Positions 8,245 through 16,685 of a stretch of 64,000 nucleotides of DNA are shown piece after piece (the stretch's first letter is position 1; the number at the start of each line of letters is the position of its first letter). The stretch lies in the NCBI RefSeq assembly GCF_000425565.1, contig NZ_AUDR01000017.1, forward strand, positions 1 through 64,000, given 5' to 3'. Position numbers and translations under genes: made by a program. The notes under the pieces were generated by a model. The model made no database searches, had not been told where the DNA came from, and saw nothing but the letters and a program-made list of their open reading frames with translations. This stretch comes from Tepidiphilus margaritifer DSM 15129. Its GTDB lineage: Bacteria; Pseudomonadota; Gammaproteobacteria; Burkholderiales; Rhodocyclaceae.

Positions 8245-8904
8245 ATGAGTATGGATTTCGAGCGGGCGCGATTCAACATGGTGGAGCAACAGGTACGCAC
8301 CTGGGAAGTGTTCGATCAGCGGGTGCTGGAGGCGCTGATGACGGTGCGGCGCGAGCAGTTCGTGCCGGAGCCCTACCGGACGTTGGCCTTTGCCGAGGTG
8401 GAAATCCCGCTGGGTTTCGGCGAGCGGATGCTGCGGCCGGTGATCGAAGGCAAGGTGCTGCAGGCGGTGCAGCTGCAGAAAAGCGAGGTCGCGCTCGAAA
8501 TCGGTGCGGGTTCGGGCTATTTCGCGGCCTGCCTCGCCCATCTGGGGCAATGGGTGCACAGCGTCGAGATCGTGCCGGAACTCGCCACGCGCGCCCAGGC
8601 GAACCTCGAGGCCGAGGGCTTCGACAACGTCGAAGTGATCACCGGTGACGGCCTCAAGGCGCTGGCAGCGCCAGGCCCCTTCGATGTGATCGTGCTCTCG
8701 GGCGGAGTGCCACACGTGCCGCGTTTCCTGCTCGATGCCCTCAAGGCCGGCGGACGGCTCTTCGCTTTCGTCGGTGATGCGCATCTCATGCACGGCCGGC
8801 TCTACACCTGTTCCGAGCCGGGCAAGGTGCGCTACGAGGATCTGTTCGAGACGGTGGTGCCGATGCTGCGTGTGCCGCAACCGGTGGCACCGGCGCTGGT
8901 ATGA
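8245..8904 (+). CDS. Protein-L-isoaspartate O-methyltransferase-like protein
   Basis: SAM-dependent methyltransferase of the PIMT (Pcm) family, which repairs isoaspartyl residues. The SAM-binding motif I reads ALEIGAGSGYFAACLAHLG (about residues 74-92); the N-terminal NMVEQQVRTWEVFDQRVLEAL and RREQFVPEPYRTLAFAE are typical of the family. Start ATG 8245 follows TAGGGGG; ATG 8251 is an alternative. The stop overlaps the TolC-type start by four bases. It sits inside an efflux operon, an arrangement I associate with proteobacterial tolC loci; whether it acts on isoaspartate or on another substrate is open. 219 residues. Confidence 0.85.
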   Translation: MSMDFERARFNMVEQQVRTWEVFDQRVLEALMTVRREQFVPEPYRTLAFAEVEIPLGFGERMLRPVIEGKVLQAVQLQKSEVALEIGAGSGYFAACLAHLGQWVHSVEIVPELATRAQANLEAEGFDNVEVITGDGLKALAAPGPFDVIVLSGGVPHVPRFLLDALKAGGRLFAFVGDAHLMHGRLYTCSEPGKVRYEDLFETVVPMLRVPQPVAPALV

Positions 8905-10253
8905 GCAGGGTACAGAGGCGAAGACGCGGCGCCGTTCGCGGCCTGCTGCAGCGAGCGGGGCTGATGGCCGGCTTGGCGCTGTTCGGTGCCACTGCCGCGC
9001 AGGCGGCCGACCTGCTCGCACTCTACCGGCAGGCCCTGGTGCAGGATCCGAGCTACGCGGCGGCCCGTGCTTCGATGATGGCCGGCCAGGAGAAGACCGT
9101 GCAGGGACGGGCGCTGCTGCTGCCCAACGTGGCGCTCGATGCCAACGCCTTGCACAATCATTTGGACGCCAGTGCGATCGACATGGATTATGGTTCGCAC
9201 CAATGGACGGTGCGACTCACCCAGCCGCTCTTTCGTCTGCAGAACTGGGAGGCGGCCAAGCAGGGCGAGCTGCAGACGGCCTTCAGCGACCTGCAATGGG
9301 CTCAGGCGCAGCAAGACGTGGCGGTGCGCCTCGCTCAGGCCTATTTCGACGTGGTCGCGGCGCAAGAGGCGGTGGATGCGGCCGACGAGCTGCGCCGCGC
9401 AGCCGGCGAGCAACTGCAATATGCCAAAAAGAGTTTCGAAGTCGGCACCGTTACCATCGTCGATGTCGACGAGGCTCAATCGCGTTTCGACCTGGCCGAT
9501 GCCCAGCTGATCGCGGCCCAGAACCAGCTCGATGTGGCGCAGCAAGCCTTGGCCGCCATCGTCGTCGATCTGCCGGCGAAGTATGCCCGCTTGCGGCCGG
9601 ACGCCAAACTGCGCGGCCCCGACCCGGCCCAAATGGAACCCTGGGTGCAGGCAGCGGAGAAGGACAACTTCCAGGTGCAACAGGCAATGGTCAACCGCGA
9701 GATCGCCCAGCGCGAAGTCCAGCGGCGCCGTGCCGGCCATCTGCCCAGCGTGGACGTGGTGGCGCAATACGGCAAATCGAAGGATCTGTCGCGTTTCCCG
9801 CCGCTACACACCGAGACGGTAGAGTCCTCGCAAATCGGCGTGCAGCTGACGGTACCGCTCTACGCCGGCGGCGCGATCCAGTCGCAGGTGCGCGAAGGAG
9901 CGGCTCTACTCACCAAGGCGGAGCAGGACGAGGAATACGCCAAGCGGCAGGCGGTGTTGAGCGCCCGACAAGCCTATCTCGGACTGACGAGTGGGCTGGC
10001 ACAGGTGAGGGCGTTGGAGGCGGCGCTGCAATCGTCCCTGTCGAACCTTGCCTCCACCAAACTGGGCTATGAAGTGGGGGTACGTATCAACGTGGATGTG
10101 TTGAATGCCATGGCGCAGGTGGCCGATGCCCGCACCCGGCTTTCGCGGGCACGCTACGACACGCTGCTGTGGCAGATTCGTCTCAAAGCGGCGGTGGGAC
10201 GACTTTCGGAAGAGGACCTGGCCGCAGTCAATGCGCTTCTGGTCGAGGAGTGA
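8901..10253 (+). CDS. tolC: TolC-family outer-membrane channel protein
   Basis: Outer-membrane exit duct for type I secretion or RND efflux. 450 residues with a signal peptide ending near residues 33-36 (ALFGATAAQAAD) and then the TolC fold: two repeated halves of coiled-coil helices with the family phrases LLALYRQALVQDPSYAAARA, ARQAYLGLTSGLAQVRALEAA and GYEVGVRINVDVLNAMAQ. Start ATG 8901 overlaps the previous stop. As last gene of the adaptor-pump-methyltransferase operon it is the natural partner of that pump. Its 3' end overlaps the convergent waaA gene by 26 bases. Confidence 0.92.
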   Translation: MSRVQRRRRGAVRGLLQRAGLMAGLALFGATAAQAADLLALYRQALVQDPSYAAARASMMAGQEKTVQGRALLLPNVALDANALHNHLDASAIDMDYGSHQWTVRLTQPLFRLQNWEAAKQGELQTAFSDLQWAQAQQDVAVRLAQAYFDVVAAQEAVDAADELRRAAGEQLQYAKKSFEVGTVTIVDVDEAQSRFDLADAQLIAAQNQLDVAQQALAAIVVDLPAKYARLRPDAKLRGPDPAQMEPWVQAAEKDNFQVQQAMVNREIAQREVQRRRAGHLPSVDVVAQYGKSKDLSRFPPLHTETVESSQIGVQLTVPLYAGGAIQSQVREGAALLTKAEQDEEYAKRQAVLSARQAYLGLTSGLAQVRALEAALQSSLSNLASTKLGYEVGVRINVDVLNAMAQVADARTRLSRARYDTLLWQIRLKAAVGRLSEEDLAAVNALLVEE

Positions 10254-11589
10254 CCGGACCGTCGATGCTGTTGCGCCGCTCGGGGCCGGATTCACGCTCG
10301 AGCCAAGGCGTGAGCAGCGCGAGCGTGCGTGCTGTGGCACCACGATGCGCAGCGAGGAAAATGGCGCCGTTGGCGATCACCGCGGCGCGCTCGTCGGGCT
10401 GTTCGATCCACAGCTGCGCGAGTTCGATCGCTTCCTGGGGGCTACGTACCTGGGCGATGGCCTGAGCCGCCACCCCCTGGGCGACCACGTCGGCGAAATT
10501 CTCCGTGTGGGGGCCGACGATGGGCGGAGTGCCGGCGGCGAGCGCCTCCAGCGGATTCTGCCCACCGTAGCGTTCCCAGCTGCCGCCAATGATGGCCACG
10601 TCGGCAAGCGCGTAATAGGCATAGAGTTCGCCCATGCTGTCGCCGAGCCAGACGTCGTCTTCGGGATGGGGCAAGGAGGCGCTGCGGCGGCGATAGCGTA
10701 AACCATGGCGCTCGATGAGGCGGGCGACTTCGTCGAACCGCTCGGGGTGGCGCGGCACGATCACCAGGAGCGGCGGCTCATGGAAAAGGAAATCTTCCCG
10801 TTCGGCCCATTCCTGCCGTAACCCTTCCCAGGCACGCAGGAACCGGGCTTCTTCGCCTTCACGGCTACTGGCGAGCACGACGACGGGGCGGGGGCCGATG
10901 GCCTCGCGCCACGTCTGCGCCAGCGCGATCGCCGACGGCTCGGGGCTCCAGTCGAATTTGAGATTGCCGGTGACGGCGATGCGGGAGAGTCCGAGCGCGC
11001 GCAAACGTTGCGCATCGGCCGCGCTCTGCGCACCGACTTGGACGAAGGCGTCCCACTCGAGCGGCAATAACCAGCGGAAACGGCGATAGCGGCGAAAGGA
11101 ACGCTCCGACAGCCGGGCGTTGGCGAGCACGAGCGGCACGCCCTGCCGCTTGGCCTGCCGCAGCCAATTGGGCCAGATCTCGGTCTCCATCACGATCCCC
11201 AGCCTCGGGCGCGCGCCTTCGAGGAAACGGCGTACCCAACGGCTATGATCATAAGGGGCATAGGCTTGCACGATGGCGGGATCGTGGGCCCAGAGCCGAT
11301 GGCCGGTCTCCAGACCGGTAGGGGTCATGTGCGTGACGAGCAAGCGCAGCCGTGGGTAGCGGCGGCGCAGCGCCCGCACCAGGGGATGAGCCGCACGCGT
11401 CTCGCCTACCGAGACGGCGTGGATCCAGAGGGTATCGCGGCCGTCGTCGGGTAAGGCGACATGCCCCAGGCGTTCGCGCCAGCGGCGCGACACGTCTGGT
11501 CGGTCGCGATGCCGCAGCCAATGCCGCAGCCGCAGCCACGGCCAGGCGAGCCGCCAGAGGGCATCGTAGATGTGATAACGTAGGGACAC
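10228..11589 (-). CDS. waaA: 3-deoxy-D-manno-octulosonic acid (Kdo) transferase
   Basis: Inner-membrane-associated glycosyltransferase that adds Kdo to lipid IV-A in LPS core assembly. 453 residues. The N-terminal hydrophobic segment (about residues 10-22) is followed by the conserved WIHAVSVGETRAAHPL with catalytic Glu63, then VLVTHMTPTG-like and PLVLANARLSERSFRRY motifs; the C-terminal half has GGSWERYGGQNPLEALAAG and HTENFADV, standard for the family. It is transcribed divergently from apaH (94-base gap) and converges on tolC. Essential in most Gram-negatives. Confidence 0.95.
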   Translation of the reverse strand: MSLRYHIYDALWRLAWPWLRLRHWLRHRDRPDVSRRWRERLGHVALPDDGRDTLWIHAVSVGETRAAHPLVRALRRRYPRLRLLVTHMTPTGLETGHRLWAHDPAIVQAYAPYDHSRWVRRFLEGARPRLGIVMETEIWPNWLRQAKRQGVPLVLANARLSERSFRRYRRFRWLLPLEWDAFVQVGAQSAADAQRLRALGLSRIAVTGNLKFDWSPEPSAIALAQTWREAIGPRPVVVLASSREGEEARFLRAWEGLRQEWAEREDFLFHEPPLLVIVPRHPERFDEVARLIERHGLRYRRRSASLPHPEDDVWLGDSMGELYAYYALADVAIIGGSWERYGGQNPLEALAAGTPPIVGPHTENFADVVAQGVAAQAIAQVRSPQEAIELAQLWIEQPDERAAVIANGAIFLAAHRGATARTLALLTPWLERESGPERRNSIDGPVTPRPEAH

Positions 11590-11683
11590 GGGCGACGTCG
11601 CAAAAAAGTGGGCAATGGTGTTAGTTTAGCAAGTCCGGCGGCGATGCGCCCAAGTCGCGGAAAAGAAAGGGGGATGGCGCAGG

Positions 11684-12490
11684 ATGGCGACTTATGCGAT
11701 CGGCGACGTGCAGGGGTGCTACGCGGCACTGCAGCGTCTGCTCGAAGTGATCGGCTTTGTACCGCCGCACGACCGGCTGTGGCTGGTGGGCGATCTGGTC
11801 AATCGCGGACCGCAGTCGCTGGAAGTGCTGCGCTTCGTGCGCTCGCTGCCGCCGGATTCGGTCGAATTGGTGCTCGGCAACCACGATCTGTATCTCTTGA
11901 TGCGGGCGGCTGGTTACCCCAAACGCGCGCGCGATGACACCCTGGATGCGGTGCTCGCGGCGCCGGATCGCGACGAACTGCTCGACTGGCTGCGGAGGCG
12001 GTCGCTGCTGGTGGTGGACGAAGCGCTCGGCTACGCGATGGCGCACGCCGGCGTGAGCCCTGTCTGGTCGCTGGCACGGGCGGCGGCGTGCGCGCGCGAA
12101 GTGGAGGAGGCATTACGGGGCGATGTCGGATGGTTGCTGCGGCTCAAGGGAGACCGGCCGACGCGTTGGCGTGATGATCTGGAGGGGCTGGATCGCCTGC
12201 GCTATATCGTCAACGCCTTTACGCGTATGCGCTTCGTGTCGCTGCGCCATGGGGCCCTGGAGCTGGAGGCGAAAGGGCCGCCGGAGCGGGCGCCCAAAGG
12301 CACGGTGCCGTGGTTTCGCTGGCCGCAGCGGGTGCCGCTGGGCGTGCAGGTGGTGTTCGGTCATTGGTCGGCACTGGGGTTTTACGCCGGCGATGGGGTG
12401 CTCGGCATCGATACGGGTTGCGTCTATGGAGGGCTGCTCACGGCGGTGCGGCTGGAGGATGGGGCGGTCTTTACGGTGAAGGGCCCCTGA
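11684..12490 (+). CDS. apaH: Bis(5'-nucleosyl)-tetraphosphatase, symmetrical
   Basis: Hydrolyses diadenosine tetraphosphate to two ADP and can decap Np4-capped RNA. 268 residues with the metallophosphatase ladder: GDVQG (7-11), GDLVNRGPQS (36-45), GNHDLYLL (65-72), and later AHAGVSP and FGHWSALGF. Start ATG 11684 begins MATYAIGDVQG, the standard N terminus. It is transcribed away from waaA; the 3' end overlaps plsC by 20 bases on the other strand, so the pair converge without room for a separate terminator. Confidence 0.96.
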   Translation: MATYAIGDVQGCYAALQRLLEVIGFVPPHDRLWLVGDLVNRGPQSLEVLRFVRSLPPDSVELVLGNHDLYLLMRAAGYPKRARDDTLDAVLAAPDRDELLDWLRRRSLLVVDEALGYAMAHAGVSPVWSLARAAACAREVEEALRGDVGWLLRLKGDRPTRWRDDLEGLDRLRYIVNAFTRMRFVSLRHGALELEAKGPPERAPKGTVPWFRWPQRVPLGVQVVFGHWSALGFYAGDGVLGIDTGCVYGGLLTAVRLEDGAVFTVKGP

Positions 12491-13232
12491 GGTCTTCCGT
12501 CACGCGCTCGCGCACCCAGGCTTCGAGGGTGTGGGCGAGCACCTTGCGATCGGCGCCGCGGGTGAAGAAGGGCGGCGAGACGTCGAGCCGCACACGCAGC
12601 CGCGGTTCGCGCACGATGCGCCACAGCGATTGCATGAGCGTCATCCGGCCGTAGAAGGCTGCGGCGGTGGTGCGCCGACCGTTGGCATCGTAGTAGCGGA
12701 TCGCCACGGCTTGGACCGGGGCGCCGGCGTCGATCGCCGGTTGCAGCAGTGCGGCATGGAAGGGGTGCAGCGACAGGCCATCGGTGGTGGTCCCCTCCGG
12801 GAAGATGGCTACGTTCTGCCCTTGCCGCAGATGCGCTACGAGCGCACGGGCGAGCGCGGCGGCGTGTCCACGGCTGCCGCGTCGCAGGAAAATGGTTCCG
12901 TTGCGTGCTGCGAGCCAGCCGATGAAGGGCCAGCGGCGCACTTCCGCCTTGGCGATGAAGGCGGCGTCGACCTGCGAGAGGACGACGAAGACGTCTATCC
13001 AGGAGACGTGGTTGAGGGCGAGCAAGGCGCCGGTGGCGAACTCGCCATTCTGCTCAACCTCGATGCCGCACAGGGCGACGAGGCGCTGCGACCAGCGCCG
13101 CCGCAATCGGGCGCGGCGGGCGGCATCGGCGAAGGGAAAGCACAAGGCGATGGTGGCGAGTCCAAGGGCGAGATGCAGGGCTAGGCGGGCGAGACGCAGC
13201 GCGCGGATCGGTCGGGAAACGGGACGAGGCAT
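12471..13232 (-). CDS. plsC: 1-acyl-sn-glycerol-3-phosphate acyltransferase
   Basis: Acylates lysophosphatidic acid to phosphatidic acid at the inner membrane. I chose ATG 13232 (MPRPVSRPIRALRLARLALH) because it directly precedes the first membrane helix (about residues 13-30); the longer frame upstream has no such structure. The acyltransferase signatures are ALNHVSWIDVFV (NHx4D motif) and the phosphate-binding FPEGTTTDG, with GTIFLRRGSRG between. 253 residues. It could also be the ornithine-lipid type acyltransferase OlsA, which shares these motifs; sequence alone does not decide. Confidence 0.88.
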   Translation of the reverse strand: MPRPVSRPIRALRLARLALHLALGLATIALCFPFADAARRARLRRRWSQRLVALCGIEVEQNGEFATGALLALNHVSWIDVFVVLSQVDAAFIAKAEVRRWPFIGWLAARNGTIFLRRGSRGHAAALARALVAHLRQGQNVAIFPEGTTTDGLSLHPFHAALLQPAIDAGAPVQAVAIRYYDANGRRTTAAAFYGRMTLMQSLWRIVREPRLRVRLDVSPPFFTRGADRKVLAHTLEAWVRERVTEDLRGPSP

Positions 13233-13413
13233 GGGGGTCGCCGGTTCGTGGGAGTGATCGGCGCATGGTAGCGGAAAACGGGCATCGCGAATGGTCGATG
13301 GTGCGACTATATGGCAACGTCGTTCAGGGTGTGCATCGGCTTTGCCCGGTGAGGGCTCACGAGGGTTTTGGTGGTGCCCTGATGGTGGGCCGCCTGCAAC
13401 CATGTCGCTGCCG

Positions 13414-13419
13414 TATAAT
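13414..13419 (+). promoter_or_regulatory. -10 element (TATAAT) of the PfkB kinase promoter
   Basis: A perfect TATAAT lies at 13414-13419, 36 bases before the kinase start, in the 223-base gap between divergent plsC and the kinase. The -35 region at about 13391-13397 (GCCTG) is poor, so activation or an unusual sigma contact is possible. Confidence 0.5.
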
Positions 13420-13455
13420 CGCCTCCTTCCGGCGACGAGGATGAAGGGAGCGGCG

Positions 13456-14400
13456 ATGGCACGTATCGTGGTGTGCGGGTCGATGGCTTACGACACGATC
13501 ATGGTGTTCGAGGATCGTTTCCGCGAGCACATCCTGCCGGACAAGATCCATATGTTGAACGTGGCCTTCACCGTGCCGCAGCTGCGGCGCGAATTCGGCG
13601 GCTGCGCCGGCAACATCGCCTATGGTTTGAAACAGCTGGGTTCCGAGCCGGTGATCGTGGCTACCATGGGGGAGGACGCGCAGCCGTATTTCAACCGGCT
13701 CGAGGCGATGGGGATCTCGCGTGAGGGGATCGCCGTACTGCCGGGGGAATACACGGCGCAAGCCTTCATCACCACCGACCTCGATGACAACCAGATCACC
13801 GCCTTTCATCCGGGGGCGATGGCTTCGTCGCATCGCAATCCGGTGGCGGGGAAAATGGGCGGGCAGTGGGCCATCGTCGCGCCCGATGGATTGCAGGGGA
13901 TGCTCACGCATTGTGCGGCGCTCGCCGAGGCCGGAGTCCCCTTCGCCTTCGATCCGGGGCAGGCCTTACCGCTCTTTTCGGGCAAGCAGTTGTTGCAATG
14001 CCTGGAACCGGCGCAGGTCTGCGCCGTCAATGATTATGAGGCGCAGCTCATGGAGACGCGGACGGGTTTGTCGCTGGTGGCCTTGGCCTCGCGGGTGAAA
14101 GCCTTTGTCGTGACGCGAGGCGCGCAGGGCGCCTGGGTCTTCGTCGAGGGAGAGCGCTTCGAGGTGCCGCCGGTGCGCCCCGACGCGGTGGTCGATCCGA
14201 CCGGCTGCGGCGACGCCTTCCGCGCGGGACTCCTCCATGCGGTGGCTTCGGGCAGTGATTGGATCCGGGCGGTGCGCTTGGGGGCCGTGCTCGGGGCGAT
14301 CAAGGTCGCCTCGCGCGGGGCGCAGAATTACACGCTTCGCCGCGAAGAGCTGGTGCGACGTTATCAGGAAACGTATCAGGAGGATTGGCCATGGGAATGA
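13456..14400 (+). CDS. PfkB-family carbohydrate/adenosine kinase
   Basis: ATP-dependent sugar or nucleoside kinase of the ribokinase fold, 314 residues. ATG 13456 is preferred over 13441 because AGGGAG at 13445-13450 lies just ahead, and the product then begins MARIVVCGSMAYDTIMVFED. The N-terminal GGCAGNIAYGLKQLG is the substrate-binding PfkB signature and DPTGCGDAFRAGLLHA near residues 240-255 the ATP/anion-hole signature with catalytic Asp. Substrate is uncertain: relatives are variously named adenosine kinase or sugar kinase. It reads into the glycine-zipper gene, whose start overlaps its last codons. Confidence 0.85.
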   Translation: MARIVVCGSMAYDTIMVFEDRFREHILPDKIHMLNVAFTVPQLRREFGGCAGNIAYGLKQLGSEPVIVATMGEDAQPYFNRLEAMGISREGIAVLPGEYTAQAFITTDLDDNQITAFHPGAMASSHRNPVAGKMGGQWAIVAPDGLQGMLTHCAALAEAGVPFAFDPGQALPLFSGKQLLQCLEPAQVCAVNDYEAQLMETRTGLSLVALASRVKAFVVTRGAQGAWVFVEGERFEVPPVRPDAVVDPTGCGDAFRAGLLHAVASGSDWIRAVRLGAVLGAIKVASRGAQNYTLRREELVRRYQETYQEDWPWE

Positions 14401-14864
14401 AAAATGGATTTCTCGTGTTCGCCGGGCCGCTGTGTTTGGCGGCCATGTTGGCGGTGAGCGGCTGCGCCTCGGATCTCGGTGGCGGAACTTACAGCCGGGC
14501 GGAGGCACGCCGGATGATGACCGTGCAGTACGGCGTGGTCGAGGCAGTCCGTCCCGTGCAGTTGGAGGGGACGAAGTCGCCCTTGGGGGCTGGGGCCGGA
14601 GCCGTCGTTGGCGGCGTGGCCGGTAGCGGCGTCGGGGGTGGTCGCGGAGAGATCGTGGGGGCGACGGTGGGGGCGGTGGCCGGTGGCCTTGCGGGGGCCG
14701 CGCTGGAAGAGGCGGTGACACGCAAACCGGGGGTCGAGGTGACGGTACGCCTCGAAAATGGCCGCGTGATCGCGGTGGTGCAGGAAGATCAGGGTGAAGG
14801 ATTTCGTGTCGGCGAGCGGGTGCGGGTGGTCAACGACGGGGGGACGACTCGGGTGGCTCGTTGA
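14391..14864 (+). CDS. Glycine-zipper (SlyB-like) outer-membrane lipoprotein
   Basis: 157 residues. Start ATG 14391 follows CAGGAGG (14378-14384). A lipoprotein signal ends in LAVSGC (Cys25). Residues about 60-105 form a glycine-zipper membrane segment (GAGAGAVVGGVAGSGVGGG, then VGAVAGGLAGAALEE), and the C terminus has a small beta domain (VTVRLENGRVIAVVQEDQG) as in SlyB/Pcp-type proteins thought to support outer-membrane integrity. It overlaps the kinase stop by 10 bases, so the two are probably cotranscribed. A second glycine-zipper protein lies at 19144-19557. Its end overlaps the convergent DUF3426 gene by 35 bases. Confidence 0.8.
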   Translation: MGMKNGFLVFAGPLCLAAMLAVSGCASDLGGGTYSRAEARRMMTVQYGVVEAVRPVQLEGTKSPLGAGAGAVVGGVAGSGVGGGRGEIVGATVGAVAGGLAGAALEEAVTRKPGVEVTVRLENGRVIAVVQEDQGEGFRVGERVRVVNDGGTTRVAR

Positions 14865-15777
14865 GTGTCACCGGGTAGACCGGTTTGAGTTCGTAGCCGA
14901 CGATGCCGGCTTCGAAGGTTTCCAGGGCGAGGGTGCGCTCTACCCGCTCTCCGGGCGGGAAGTAGGGGCCCGTCGCACCCCATTCCTTAGGGGTAAGCTG
15001 ACGGCGTAGGAGCGCCCGACCGATGGCATCGCTCAGAGTGAGTTCCATGGTGGGCCAAGGCAGGGGGTAGGTAGCGCGGTTGCGCAGCGCGAACGTGAGC
15101 GTCCAGCGCCCCGGTGCGGGCTCGCGGATGAGCTCGGAATGCTCCAGCACGAGTTGCTGCAGGTTGACGGGCGGGGAGACGGTGCAGCCCAATTCTTGGC
15201 AGGCTCGTTCCCAGTAGGAGAATGTCTGCGGAAAGAGCTGAATCCATTCCTGGCGCCAGAGATAGGCGACTTGCGCGAGCGCCGCAAGGAGCAGGAGCAA
15301 TGCGGCAAGCAGCGCGAGCGTTGAAGGACGTTGGGATCGTTGTTCGAAAGGGAAAGTCGTGGGCACGAGCGGCGGTTCGCTCAACAGCGGCTCGTCCGAA
15401 AAATTTGGCACCTGTCCCTCGCCCAGGGGGTGACGTGATTCGTTTGCAGATGCCGCGGATTCGGGCGCTCGCTCGGTTGGCGGGGAGCCGATGGCAGGAG
15501 AGGCTTCCCATGCAGGGCTAAAAACGGTCGGCTGGTCGAGTTCGGGCAGCGTCGCCGCGTTGGTTTCGGGCGCGGGCGGCGCGGGGGTGTGCAGCAGGCG
15601 ATCGAAGTCGAGCCGTTGGGCGGGTTCGGCTGCGGCATCGAGGGCATGGCGGGCGGTGTCGAACGGCTCGAAACAGTGGCCGCAGCGCGCCCATCCGTGG
15701 GAGCGTTCGAGCTTGGCCGGATCGACGCGGAAAACGGTCTGGCAATGAGGGCAGCGGACACGGCGCAGGGCGTTCAT
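14830..15777 (-). CDS. Zinc-ribbon and DUF3426 domain membrane protein
   Basis: 315 residues from ATG 15777. The N terminus is a MJ0042-type zinc ribbon, RCPHCQTVFRV and RCGHCFEPF, giving two CxxC pairs. A variable linker follows, then one transmembrane helix (LALLAALLLLLAALAQVAYLW, about residues 165-185), and a periplasmic DUF3426 domain ending in a FxAGIVGYELKPVYP-like tail. The function of the family is unknown; it is a regular partner of prmA in betaproteobacteria, as here where the start overlaps the prmA stop by four bases. Last gene of the aroQ-accBC-prmA transcription unit. Confidence 0.82.
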   Translation of the reverse strand: MNALRRVRCPHCQTVFRVDPAKLERSHGWARCGHCFEPFDTARHALDAAAEPAQRLDFDRLLHTPAPPAPETNAATLPELDQPTVFSPAWEASPAIGSPPTERAPESAASANESRHPLGEGQVPNFSDEPLLSEPPLVPTTFPFEQRSQRPSTLALLAALLLLLAALAQVAYLWRQEWIQLFPQTFSYWERACQELGCTVSPPVNLQQLVLEHSELIREPAPGRWTLTFALRNRATYPLPWPTMELTLSDAIGRALLRRQLTPKEWGATGPYFPPGERVERTLALETFEAGIVGYELKPVYPVTLNEPPESSPRR

Positions 15778-16685
15778 GCGGAGCGAATTCCTTCGAGGCG
15801 GATCCAGCCTTCGTCTTCGGCGCCCAAGGTGAGCGCGATCCACGGGGCGTAGGCGGCCACGACTTCCTCCGCTTGTTCGGCGAGGATGCCGGAAAGGGCG
15901 AGTTCCCCGCCGGGGCGCACGGCCTGGGCGATGATCGGCGCAAGCACGCACAGCGGTTTGGTGAGGATATTGGCCACGACCCGATCGAAAGTGCCGGGCG
16001 GCAGCTCCCGCGCGTGGTGCAGCTCCAGCGCGACGCCGTTGCGTTCGGCATTATAGCGGGCGGCCTCGAGCGCCTTGTCGTCGATGTCGACGCCAACCAC
16101 CCGCGCCGCGCCCAGTTTGGCCGCGGCGATGGCGAGGATGCCGGAGCCGCAGCCGTAGTCGAGTACCGTGTCGCCCGGGCGCACGTGGTCGAGCAACCAG
16201 CGCAGACACAGGCGGGTGGTCGGGTGGGAGCCGGTGCCGAAGGCGAGCCCGGGATCGAGGGTGAGGGTGATCGCGCTAGGATCGGGCGGTTCGTGCCACG
16301 AGGGAACGATCCACAGTCGGCCGTCGATGGAAATGGGTTCGAACTGGCTCTGGGTGAGCCGCACCCAGTCGGCGTCGGCGAGCGGCTCCACTCGGAGTTC
16401 TGGCAGTTCTGTCATGCCGATGCTGTGCGCGGCGGCCGCGAGGCTCGCGCGCCAGTCGGCTTCGGCTTCGAAGAGCGCGAGTACCACCGAGCGATCCCAC
16501 AGGCGTTCGGGGTGTAGCCCTGGTTCGCCGAACTGTGGCCGCTCGGCCGGCGTGCCGGCGTCCGCATCTTCGATCCCGACCGAAAGGGCCCCGCGCGTGA
16601 GCAAGGCTTCCGAGAGCCGCTCGGCGAGCTCGGCCGGGGCGATGAGGCGGACGTTGAGCCAGCGCGGCCGTTCTGCGGGATTCAT
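15774..16685 (-). CDS. prmA: Ribosomal protein L11 methyltransferase
   Basis: Trimethylates lysines and the N terminus of ribosomal protein L11 using SAM. 303 residues, normal length, from ATG 16685. The N-terminal substrate domain ([19 protein letters not shown]) is followed by the catalytic domain with [19 protein letters not shown], motif [20 protein letters not shown], the acidic [11 protein letters not shown] and the [10 protein letters not shown] motif. The start overlaps the accC stop by four bases and its stop overlaps the DUF3426 start. Confidence 0.95.
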   Translation of the reverse strand: MNPAERPRWLNVRLIAPAELAERLSEALLTRGALSVGIEDADAGTPAERPQFGEPGLHPERLWDRSVVLALFEAEADWRASLAAAAHSIGMTELPELRVEPLADADWVRLTQSQFEPISIDGRLWIVPSWHEPPDPSAITLTLDPGLAFGTGSHPTTRLCLRWLLDHVRPGDTVLDYGCGSGILAIAAAKLGAARVVGVDIDDKALEAARYNAERNGVALELHHARELPPGTFDRVVANILTKPLCVLAPIIAQAVRPGGELALSGILAEQAEEVVAAYAPWIALTLGAEDEGWIRLEGIRSA

